From a virus, in IMG/VR virus record IMGVR_UViG_3300034038_000038, positions 1-31,901 of that record: DNA of 31,901 nt; one strand, 5' to 3'. Shown here piece after piece: positions 7,214 through 14,612 of this stretch (positions within the stretch are counted from its first letter, which is position 1; each line of letters begins with the position of its first letter). The notes under the pieces are model-generated. The model did not search any database and was not told where the DNA came from. It was given only the letters and a program-made list of their open reading frames with translations. A program made the position numbers and the translations under genes.

Positions 7214-7681
7214 TTATTTGGGAGTTAAGACCGTAACCTCCGAAATCTGCGGAGGCACAGCGACGGCGTAATCTTCTGCGATGTTAGAAACAGATTGAAA
7301 CCTCAAAAGAACGAGATCGCGCCACAAAATATTTTCGAGCGCCGCCGCCGTTACTTCTGCGAGGTAAAATTTAACCGGATCGCCCGCCGCGTCCTTGAAA
7401 AAGTCCCCGTCCCTGTGTCGCCAGAGCTTATCGACGAGCTGCCCCTCGTGCCCCTTGAGTAGCTGATAAAAGTTTAACGGGCTCGAGTATTTAAAAAGGT
7501 TGATCATAACATCGAAATTCCAATGTTTAAATCTATTAACGATATAGCGATCGCCTGAAAGTTTGCTTTGATGCACCGCGACGTTGATCTCCGGCTCGTC
7601 CCGAAGAATATTTGAAAAGTCCAAGTTTACCGTTGTGCCGCCGATCTCATATTTTGGCGCTTGAGTCCCAAATATAGCCAT
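7214..7681 (-). CDS. Tail tip structural protein
   Basis: A 155-residue protein with mixed beta/alpha character and no membrane segment. Its position between the 422-aa baseplate hub candidate and the fibre places it at the tail tip, where siphoviruses encode distal or adaptor proteins that join fibres to the hub. AAGGA lies 7 nt before the ATG and the spacing from the upstream gene is 10 bp, so it is part of the same transcript. No specific family is recognised; the assignment rests on gene order. Confidence 0.6.
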   Translation of the reverse strand: MAIFGTQAPKYEIGGTTVNLDFSNILRDEPEINVAVHQSKLSGDRYIVNRFKHWNFDVMINLFKYSSPLNFYQLLKGHEGQLVDKLWRHRDGDFFKDAAGDPVKFYLAEVTAAALENILWRDLVLLRFQSVSNIAEDYAVAVPPQISEVTVLTPK

Positions 7682-7691
7682 TTTTTTATCC

Positions 7692-8960
7692 TTATACTAT
7701 TAAAGCCTCAATTTCTGTTTTTAAGTTATCAAAATCTTTTTTGAGCCTTATTACTTGATAGTTTTTCCCGTTATATTGGAAATTCTTCAAAAAGTCATAA
7801 TCGAGCCCGGAGAGGTAAAAAGTTTCGGTTTGTAACTTTGAAAAATTGCCCTTATAGGCAAGCCATAAAATAGCGAGAGCCTCTCCGTGATCCGCCCAAA
7901 AGATAACGTTTGGCAAATTTTTTGCCCTATAAACCCAGTAAAAATCGCCGCCCGTCGGATCATAAGCCTGCACCCCGCTATATGTTAACCCGTTGTAATT
8001 CTCGTAAAACAAAACCGCCGACGTTATATCAAGCCGCCGATCCTTGTTAGCCGTATAAGAGCCCTGTGTATACTCCGGTATATTAGAATATACGCCCGAT
8101 GCCCCAGATTTTACTTTGACGTATTGAATCCGACTAAACGGGCGTTGCTTTTCGATATCTAAAATCTTTTCGATCGTCTGCAAATTGCCAGAGCTAAAAT
8201 TAAAAAGCTGATGAAAAAAAGCGCGACCGTCCGGCAATAGCCCCGTGAAAGCGAACCACACAGAGGCGAGATGCCTTAACACATCGCCGAGAGTCCGAAT
8301 ACCATAGACCGGCTCAAAAAAAAGATCGTTAATAAAAATATAAGTATTTTCAACCTTTAAACCGTCAAAATAAACCTGCGAGCCCGATACCGGTTTTCCG
8401 CTTAAATTCCAACCGTCAAAAATACTTATGTTTGCCGTGTTAACACCGGGCTCTATTGTCCCGTATATATCAGCGAGGATTTTCCGCAAGCTCTCGAGTG
8501 TCCCTAAAGTATAGCCGAAAGGATTTAAGGGAGTATCATCATCATCAAAAAGCGATTGATCGTTTAAATCGCTTGTTTTTGGAGATACGCTAAACTCGAT
8601 CGTTTTTTCTGATCTCGAAAAAACAAAGCTATCTTCTACGATGTTACCGCGAAACTCAAGAGTGTTATTCCGATACAGCTCGACCGTCGCCTCCGGCTCA
8701 ATTACTCCCGCACTATCAAAAACCAAACCGGCGAAAGTTTCTCCGATATCAATCAAAACCGGTTTAAAAAAGCTCGTCGTTAGCGTTAAATCGTTTAAAT
8801 TGTAGCTCGTTTCAAAAGAGCCCAAATTTTTAATATATATTTGATTTGCGCTTGAGTCCCAAGTTTCCGAGCCGCTCGACGTTTCAAATATGATCTTTAA
8901 ATCGATATTTTCACCCGTCGCCGTTGAGATCGTTGGAAAGTTTATCGTTAATTGTCCCAT
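7692..8960 (-). CDS. Tail baseplate / hub protein
   Basis: A 422-residue protein that is strongly beta-rich in its N-terminal 150 residues, with a tube-like or distal-tail fold likely (K-N-L-G-S-F-E, V-E-L-Y-R-N-N-T-L-E-F-R-G-N-I). The middle (about 230-260) has T-L-G-D-V-L-R-H-L-A, a helix found in hub proteins of Tal or gp27 type. Its ATG follows the tape-measure stop codon directly (TAA-ATG), the usual position for the distal tail or hub gene. It probably caps the tail tube and holds the fibre. The exact family is uncertain. Confidence 0.65.
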   Translation of the reverse strand: MGQLTINFPTISTATGENIDLKIIFETSSGSETWDSSANQIYIKNLGSFETSYNLNDLTLTTSFFKPVLIDIGETFAGLVFDSAGVIEPEATVELYRNNTLEFRGNIVEDSFVFSRSEKTIEFSVSPKTSDLNDQSLFDDDDTPLNPFGYTLGTLESLRKILADIYGTIEPGVNTANISIFDGWNLSGKPVSGSQVYFDGLKVENTYIFINDLFFEPVYGIRTLGDVLRHLASVWFAFTGLLPDGRAFFHQLFNFSSGNLQTIEKILDIEKQRPFSRIQYVKVKSGASGVYSNIPEYTQGSYTANKDRRLDITSAVLFYENYNGLTYSGVQAYDPTGGDFYWVYRAKNLPNVIFWADHGEALAILWLAYKGNFSKLQTETFYLSGLDYDFLKNFQYNGKNYQVIRLKKDFDNLKTEIEALIV

Positions 8961-11540
8961 TTATTGATAGCGCCTCTCAATTTTGTTGCGTTTGTCGTAA
9001 GAGAGCTTGATATCTTCGCCCTTTAAATTTCCCGCTACGTCCGCGATAAAAGTAAACTGATCTTTTTTCCGTAATAGGTTAAAATTTAACGCCTTGATCG
9101 TTTGATAAATCTGCTTCATTGAGTCGGTTTGCAGTTTTGTTTTGTTGGCTGTTTCAACCGTTACGCGCTCGCCCGTCCGCGCCAATATAGGAAAAGAATC
9201 ATCGTTGAAACCTTGAGGCACGATAAAAGAGCCCCCAGATGCCGCCCTGATAGCCTTCTGATAGCCGCTCCGTGTAACCTTAACCGATCCACCGCTCGCA
9301 AGCTTCGGCGCAACACCGCCCGCCACCTTGCCGCTACCGGCTACAATTGATCCACCGCTCGCAAGTGTCGGTATGTTAACACCGAAAGCTTTTAAACCGA
9401 GCTTTAACGCCTCAAAAGCGAGTAGCTTTGCCGTCATTCTGCCGAGTTGAGCAATAAAAGTATTAGCCATATCCACAAAAACCCGCTCGAGAACACTGTT
9501 TGCACCCTCCGCCGATATGATCATCTCATCAAAAACAGAATTAAAGCCCGCCGCCATCGAGTCGAAAGCCGCTAAAGCGATCTCGCTTGAATCCCCGAGC
9601 TGTTCCGTGATCGTTTGCAATCCCTCATCGACCTTTGCAGTATTTAAAATAAACCCCCCAGAATCGCCGCCGGAGTCGCCGCCCTGTTTTTCCCTCTCCG
9701 TTTTCAACCACTCGAAAAAATCAGAATAAAGCTCTTTGTTTTTCGCCACAATATAACTTTGAACATCAACGGCGCGAACACCCGCCCGGAGCATCTCGTC
9801 GGCTTCTTTTTGTATCAATGAAACCCTGTAATCATAGTAACCTTGAGCCTCGAACTTCAGCCCGTCGAATAGCTTCTCTTGAGCCTCCGATATATCCGAT
9901 ACGGATTTAATTTGAGGCGTTACCGTGATCGGTATAAATAAATTTTGCTCCGTTGCTTTTTCGATTAAAGCGTTTAGATCAAAATCAAGATCGCTTTTTT
10001 TCGGCTCTTTTACCTTAACCTTCGGCTTTACGACGAGATCGCCCTCATCAACACCGAGCGCCTCCGCTATTTTCCGGCGATCTTCTGAAAGCTGTTTAAA
10101 TTCTTCGTTTTTTGTTTTTAGCTCTTTTTGATAGCTGTCGATCCGCTCGATTGAGTCAATAAAGCCGGAGATATCCGATCGCGCTCTTATTATCTGTGAA
10201 ATCTCGATATCACTCAAGCCCTTCGATTTTAAATCCTTTTTAGTTTTTTCGATCAAAGCTCTAACATTTTCAATCGTTTGATCTATATCGCCCTCATTGA
10301 TGACGCTCTCGATGTTAACATCAAAAAAAGATGAAAAGCTCTCTTTAAAATCAGACCGAGAAACCAACTCCGAGAATCGCAATAAATTCTCTTGTATGTT
10401 TAGCTGAATATCGGCGATATCGTTTGCCGCCGCCTGCTCTTTGCTGATAGCTTTTAACACCGTCAAGCGCTTTATGTAGGATTTATTTACCTCGTCAAGA
10501 GCCGATTTTATTTTGTCGGTATTTGTTACCTCATCGCCGATTTGTTGCAAAAAATCGGGATAAGCCGCTTTTAACTTTTTGATGATCTCGAGCCGCGCTT
10601 TTTCGTTGTCCCGAGCGAATATCAACGCTGTTGCAAGTGTGTTTATTTCCGATATTTCATTTTGCAAAAGCTGAACATCGTCCGGGCTCGGAGAGATACT
10701 ATCAAAAAACCGAGTCAGCGCCGGAGTTAACTTTGCCAAAACAGGCAAGACCTTTGCGCCGATCCTCTCAAACATATCGCCAAGCGCCGCCGTTAATTGC
10801 AACGTGCCCGCCTCCGCCTGCGCGAGAGCCTCCGCCTGCCCGCCGTATTTTGCCTCGATCTCCGATAAAATGATCGATTGAGCCTCAAATATTCTATTTT
10901 GCTCAACGAGGGATTTGATCATCTCTTTTTGTTTATCCGTGAAAGTTATCCCCGACCGGGAGAGCGCACCGATCCCGGCGATCGGATCCTCGAGCGCCTT
11001 CCCGAGCTGTATTGCCTGCGATGTTAAACTCCCGACGTTGCCGCCCGCGATAACAGCGTTTAAATCGAGAACAGCTTTTTGAGCCCGCTCAAAAGATTCG
11101 CCCGTGATGTTTGTGAAAGTTAAAAGTTGCTTTGTTACCCCCTGCAATAAAACCTCATCGCCGACTCCCGTCAATGCCTGTAAAGCGCTCGCCTGCTTAA
11201 ATAGCTCTTTCGCCGTGAAACCCGCCGCAAAACCTGTTTGCTTGATAGCTTGAGCGACCTGTTTCTCCGCTTTTGCCTGTTCGATAGCGAGAGCCGTTGC
11301 CGATTTTAGTTGTGCAATCAAACCAAGTAAAGCACCCGCGCCGCTGATAGCAAAAAGCCCCTTGAAAAAATTACTCAAGCCCTTCGTTCCACGCTCGACA
11401 CCTTCGGCAAAGTTTTTCCCGGCTTTTTTGCCGTCCTTTTTCATTTCATTATTGAGCTTTGCCATATCGCGCTCGAGCCCGTCAAGCCGCGCCCTAACCT
11501 GAACAAAGAGCTCGCCGATGTTTCCGCTATTTTCCGCCAT
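8961..11540 (-). CDS. Tape measure protein
   Basis: An 859-residue, mostly helical protein. The N-terminal 50 residues form a coiled coil, followed by a hydrophobic G/A-rich segment (about 60-80) and long helices. The C-terminal region has several S-G-G-S repeats and the F-(I)-V-P-Q-G-F and A-R-x-G-E-R-V motifs typical of siphovirus tape measures (about residues 720-800). Using the known scaling of about 0.15 nm per residue, the tail would be roughly 125-130 nm long. It overlaps the preceding gene by 14 bp and abuts the hub gene. It fills the tail tube and sets its length, then is ejected at infection. Confidence 0.93.
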   Translation of the reverse strand: MAENSGNIGELFVQVRARLDGLERDMAKLNNEMKKDGKKAGKNFAEGVERGTKGLSNFFKGLFAISGAGALLGLIAQLKSATALAIEQAKAEKQVAQAIKQTGFAAGFTAKELFKQASALQALTGVGDEVLLQGVTKQLLTFTNITGESFERAQKAVLDLNAVIAGGNVGSLTSQAIQLGKALEDPIAGIGALSRSGITFTDKQKEMIKSLVEQNRIFEAQSIILSEIEAKYGGQAEALAQAEAGTLQLTAALGDMFERIGAKVLPVLAKLTPALTRFFDSISPSPDDVQLLQNEISEINTLATALIFARDNEKARLEIIKKLKAAYPDFLQQIGDEVTNTDKIKSALDEVNKSYIKRLTVLKAISKEQAAANDIADIQLNIQENLLRFSELVSRSDFKESFSSFFDVNIESVINEGDIDQTIENVRALIEKTKKDLKSKGLSDIEISQIIRARSDISGFIDSIERIDSYQKELKTKNEEFKQLSEDRRKIAEALGVDEGDLVVKPKVKVKEPKKSDLDFDLNALIEKATEQNLFIPITVTPQIKSVSDISEAQEKLFDGLKFEAQGYYDYRVSLIQKEADEMLRAGVRAVDVQSYIVAKNKELYSDFFEWLKTEREKQGGDSGGDSGGFILNTAKVDEGLQTITEQLGDSSEIALAAFDSMAAGFNSVFDEMIISAEGANSVLERVFVDMANTFIAQLGRMTAKLLAFEALKLGLKAFGVNIPTLASGGSIVAGSGKVAGGVAPKLASGGSVKVTRSGYQKAIRAASGGSFIVPQGFNDDSFPILARTGERVTVETANKTKLQTDSMKQIYQTIKALNFNLLRKKDQFTFIADVAGNLKGEDIKLSYDKRNKIERRYQ

Positions 11541-12135
11541 TAAAAAAGCCCTGCACTTTTAAAAAGTTATATTCTTCCGTCATTCTCTCCGCCCTCTCGA
11601 GAGCTGTTTCGTGCTTAAGCTTTCCCCCAGATTGAAAAACTAAAATATTTGCAGCGTTATCAAGCATCTCCGCATAAGTTACGATATCGCAAGACTCGAC
11701 CGCATCATAAGGGATTGAAAAAACCGCCGAAATCAGACCGCGAGCAACGCCGCGAGATAACCGCGACCGCCCCGCCGATTTAGTCGCCTTAACCCTGTTT
11801 AAATCCTTTATTTTCTCAACCTTTAAAACCGTATCGTAAAGCTCGAGAGCTTCCTCTTGTGTTAACTTTTCCGCAAGATTTGCCGGATCGATAAGCTTTT
11901 TCAACCGGGCTCGCTTTATGATGTTTTTTGTCTGCCATATATTAGGCTTTAACGCTTGATGAATAACGATGACCAAATAAGAAAAATAATCTTTTTCGTT
12001 TTCAAAGATCATATTTTCAAAGTAATCATACGCATCGAGCGCCTCCGACGCTTGCCGCGCATATAAAAAAAGCCCCGCAACATCTAACCAATAAAGCGAG
12101 GCTCTTTTCTTGTTTTTAAAGCTGTATAAATTCAC
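11527..12135 (-). CDS. Probable tail assembly chaperone
   Basis: A 202-residue charged, helical protein located between the tail tube gene and the tape measure, the canonical place of the tail assembly chaperones that keep the tape measure soluble. It starts with GTG; G-A-G-G-G-G lies about 5 nt upstream. Many phages make two versions by a -1 frameshift; here one continuous frame runs to the start of the tape measure and no clear slippery site with a second frame was found. Assignment is by position, not by sequence match. Confidence 0.55.
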   Translation of the reverse strand: MNLYSFKNKKRASLYWLDVAGLFLYARQASEALDAYDYFENMIFENEKDYFSYLVIVIHQALKPNIWQTKNIIKRARLKKLIDPANLAEKLTQEEALELYDTVLKVEKIKDLNRVKATKSAGRSRLSRGVARGLISAVFSIPYDAVESCDIVTYAEMLDNAANILVFQSGGKLKHETALERAERMTEEYNFLKVQGFFNGGK

Positions 12136-12151
12136 TAAAGCCCCTCAATTA

Positions 12152-12520
12152 TTAAGGCTCCGGCGTAACAGTTACCGCACCGTTAAATCGTCCGCTGTAT
12201 GTTTGCTGTATGCCCGCATCGACAGAGCCCTCCGTTGTCTTGGATAGCAAAATCATTTGCCCGGCGTATTTTTTGCCCTCGAAATCAATCTCGCCCGCCG
12301 CCTCCGTGCTCAAAGGAATATCGGCAGCTTGAGAGTCCAGCCACACCGTAACCGAAAAACTTCTATTTGCGCGACCGCCGAGAAACTCTTTACCGTCGCC
12401 GGTTGTTCCCGTGTCTGTTACGTCGATCTCGTCGAAACTTTCCTCGATGCTCATATCTGTAACCGGATAAACTACAGAGTTAAAAGTAAATTTACCGGTT
12501 TTTAAAACTTTTTTTGCCAT
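12152..12520 (-). CDS. Major tail (tube) protein
   Basis: A 122-residue beta-rich protein. The pattern K-T-G-K-F-T-F-N-S-V-V-Y, then D-x-T-D-T-G, then F-S-V-T-V-W, fits the tail-tube fold used by siphoviruses. It comes after the head completion and tail terminator genes and before the chaperone and tape measure, the expected order. A strong AAAGGAG site lies 7 nt before the ATG, suiting a protein needed in hundreds of copies. It polymerises around the tape measure to form the tube. Confidence 0.8.
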   Translation of the reverse strand: MAKKVLKTGKFTFNSVVYPVTDMSIEESFDEIDVTDTGTTGDGKEFLGGRANRSFSVTVWLDSQAADIPLSTEAAGEIDFEGKKYAGQMILLSKTTEGSVDAGIQQTYSGRFNGAVTVTPEP

Positions 12521-12540
12521 TTTGCAGCTCCTTTAGTTTG

Positions 12541-12915
12541 TTATTTTTCAACCAATAAAAGCTTGATCTCACCACCGGCGCGCCAGCTTTTATCCTCGTT
12601 TTTCTTTGCTATAATATAACTTAACGCGATCGCGTTTTCGATAAAAAAATCGGTTAAGTTAAAATTTTGCTCTTGTGTTAACTTTTCGATGATCTCAAGA
12701 GATTTACTTTCTACATATCCCGCCGAGCTTCCGTAAACTGTAAACTGCAAATAAAATTCTCTAAACTCTCCGCCTGTGTCCCTTGTTATCGGAGCACTAA
12801 AAAAAGTAAATACACAAGACGGCAAAAGATCAGTTGCGCCTTGATCGTAATAAACGAAATCGATCCCCGTTGATTTGATCAGATCAAAAATCTCCGCTCT
12901 CAATTCTTCGATCAT
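12541..12915 (-). CDS. Tail terminator / tail completion protein
   Basis: A 124-residue alpha/beta protein (E-L-R-A-E-I-F-D-L-I-K helix, then F-Y-L-Q-F-T-V-Y-G strand and S-K-S-L-E-I-I-E-K-L helix), a pattern known in tail terminators of gpU or gp17 type. It overlaps the gp10-like gene by 4 bp (ATGA) and precedes the tube gene. The protein would cap the tail tube and join it to the head connector. Confidence 0.72.
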   Translation of the reverse strand: MIEELRAEIFDLIKSTGIDFVYYDQGATDLLPSCVFTFFSAPITRDTGGEFREFYLQFTVYGSSAGYVESKSLEIIEKLTQEQNFNLTDFFIENAIALSYIIAKKNEDKSWRAGGEIKLLLVEK

Positions 12916-13412
12916 TTAACACCGCCCTTTAGTATTTGCGCAATCTGCGATTTTCTGTTGTATATAGCCGGGCGCAAAAAAGGCTTTGCTTTTTGAGTTA
13001 CTTTTTTTGCAAGCAAATAATGAAAAACCAAATTGCCGCCGCCTAAATCCTGAACAAGAAAAGCCTTCCCGGTTTTTGTTTTCAAAACAAAGAGATCGCT
13101 AAACTCTCCGGCGTTTTTTAATTTTGCCTCTTTTGATAGCGGGATCGTTAGCGCATCAGCGCCGAAAGGCTTTCCCTTCGGTTTTATCGTCCCGCCGAAC
13201 TCCACTTGCGCCGCATAGTTTAAACTCGTCCCGACCTGTGCAGTGAACCAATTAGGCACCGATCCGCGAATCGAGCCGCGCAAGTTACCAGTATCAACCG
13301 GAGCGAGTAGCTTTGCCGCTGTTTCGATATATTCCGCGACGATAGCCATTCTTTGCCTAACCTTTTTTTGTATATATCGACGGGCTTTTTGGTTGTCAAT
13401 ATTGCTTTTCAT
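12912..13412 (-). CDS. HK97 gp10-like head-tail connector protein
   Basis: A 166-residue protein with the family hallmark A-P-V-D-T-G-N-L-R-G-S-I near residues 37-48 and a conserved Y-A-A-Q-V-E-F-G-G at about 67-75. The C-terminus ends with K-P-F-L-R-P-A-I, also typical. These proteins complete the head-tail interface in siphoviruses. The N-terminus is unusually basic. It is translated between the head-closure protein and the tail terminator, with very short spacing on both sides. Confidence 0.88.
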   Translation of the reverse strand: MKSNIDNQKARRYIQKKVRQRMAIVAEYIETAAKLLAPVDTGNLRGSIRGSVPNWFTAQVGTSLNYAAQVEFGGTIKPKGKPFGADALTIPLSKEAKLKNAGEFSDLFVLKTKTGKAFLVQDLGGGNLVFHYLLAKKVTQKAKPFLRPAIYNRKSQIAQILKGGVK

Positions 13413-13414
13413 AT

Positions 13415-13753
13415 TTAAACCGCCGCTTTTAATAGAGCCTCTTTGTGCCCGTTTTTTAATCTGCCGATCGGCTTTGTAAGATCGAAAACATTTTCGGCTA
13501 TATATTTTTTGCCGTCATAATAAATAAAATCGCCGGGCTCGATCGGAGCACTGCCCGAAACATACAAGCGCAAAATCACATCTCGAGAGATCGCCTCGTT
13601 TTTTATGTTATCTCTCTCCGTGATCGGCTCGATATAACAAGGCTCGTTGCTGATTTTTAACGTCTGCCCCGTCGTGTTAACAGCGCCCCCTGAATCAATC
13701 GAAACAACGGGCGCGTAAATATCGACAAAATCAGTGTAAAATTTTTCGATCAT
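13415..13753 (-). CDS. Head closure / head-tail adaptor protein
   Basis: A 112-residue beta-rich protein (Y-T-D-F-V-D-I-Y-A-P, I-L-R-L-Y-V, I-E-P-G-D-F-I-Y-Y-D-G-K-K-Y), consistent with the stopper (gp16 of SPP1 or FII) class that seals the portal after packaging. It overlaps the preceding gene by 4 bp (ATGA) and is 2 bp from the gp10-like gene. Family assignment rests on fold pattern and order. Confidence 0.7.
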   Translation of the reverse strand: MIEKFYTDFVDIYAPVVSIDSGGAVNTTGQTLKISNEPCYIEPITERDNIKNEAISRDVILRLYVSGSAPIEPGDFIYYDGKKYIAENVFDLTKPIGRLKNGHKEALLKAAV

Positions 13754-14079
13754 TTAATTTTTACCAAATCGATAATTTCAAATAAAACTTGCTCCGTGAT
13801 CTTTAGATCGTTACCGGCACTTGAGCTATACGTCGCTTCTATTGTCAAATAGCGTTTATTGCCAATATAGGCGCTGTTGATAGCGAGATCGTCGCCCGTC
13901 AATACGATATCAACGCTCTGCGACGGCGGCGACACAGCGACGCCCTGCCGCCCATTTACGACGTTGCCGAGCGCATCGGTCAAGCTCCAGCTTATAGCCG
14001 ACGGCGTAACCGGAGAGCCGCCCTCGTCTGTAAAGTTTGCGCTAAAAATAACCGTCGATTTTTCGTTGACTGTAATCAA
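13750..14079 (-). CDS. Immunoglobulin-like beta-sandwich virion protein, hypothetical
   Basis: About 109 residues when begun at TTG 14079, which lies 1 nt after the stop of the preceding gene and has GGAG 6 nt upstream; a longer reading from ATG 14142 or 14094 would overlap that gene and lacks a ribosome site. The sequence alternates in a way that suggests an Ig-like or BACON-like beta-sandwich (I-F-S-A-N-F, I-S-W-S-L-T-D, V-D-I-V-L-T-G-D-D-L). It sits among connector and decoration genes, so it may be a surface protein of the neck or capsid. Function unknown. Confidence 0.65.
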   Translation of the reverse strand: MITVNEKSTVIFSANFTDEGGSPVTPSAISWSLTDALGNVVNGRQGVAVSPPSQSVDIVLTGDDLAINSAYIGNKRYLTIEATYSSSAGNDLKITEQVLFEIIDLVKIK

Positions 14080-14080
14080 T

Positions 14081-14590
14081 TTACACTCCGTCATCTGTTG
14101 CGCTGAAATCATACTGCACAAATAATGTATCGCCGTTATCAAGTGATTTATCTCCCGTGCTAAAAGCTCCGGCGGCGATAAGAGTCCCAGTCGATCCGCC
14201 TTTTGTGTTGTCAGTTGTGATAAAAGCCCCGCCGATCGTTACTGTTGCCGTGATCGAAAATTGAGCTTTATTTGCGCTATTGCTGAAAGTTTTTCCGCTC
14301 AAAACCTTATCCCATACCGGGCGATTTGCCTCCGAGTAGCTTGTAACCTCAACCCAACCGGCGTGAGAGCTCATTGTATCGCCAGCCGCTACCGTCGGAG
14401 TTGAGTCGGTTAAGCCGATATATTGAGCCGCCGCCTGTGTGCCTGAATCGAAAGCCGCGTTTAAAGCATAAACGATGCCGCTATCCACCACCAAGTTGTT
14501 AAATTTTTCCGAAAACTTCAATCTTCCTTTAGAGTCGTAAGCCTCGACACTAAACCGCCCTTTAAATTTTTTCAAGCCCTCGTTTACCAT
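14081..14590 (-). CDS. Putative virion structural protein (169 aa)
   Basis: A 169-residue protein rich in G, T, S and A with alternating beta-strand character: F-S-V-E-A-Y-D-S-K-G, Y-I-G-L-T-D-S-T-P-T, A-Q-F-S-I-T-A-T-V, and a C-terminal L-F-V-Q-Y-D-F. The pattern of an N-terminal L-V-V-D-S-G-I followed by I-G-L-T is common in small phage fibre or decoration proteins. It follows the 946-aa repeat protein, and both are placed between the portal-proximal connector and the stopper gene, suggesting a head or neck surface role. GGAG lies 8 nt before the ATG. No family is named with confidence. Confidence 0.65.
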   Translation of the reverse strand: MVNEGLKKFKGRFSVEAYDSKGRLKFSEKFNNLVVDSGIVYALNAAFDSGTQAAAQYIGLTDSTPTVAAGDTMSSHAGWVEVTSYSEANRPVWDKVLSGKTFSNSANKAQFSITATVTIGGAFITTDNTKGGSTGTLIAAGAFSTGDKSLDNGDTLFVQYDFSATDDGV

Positions 14591-14612
14591 TTTTTTGCTC
14601 CTTTTGTGTGAT

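Noticed and set aside
11527-12135. Programmed frameshift in the tail chaperone gene
   Set aside because: One open frame runs to the tape measure start, and no slippery heptamer with a useful second frame was found.
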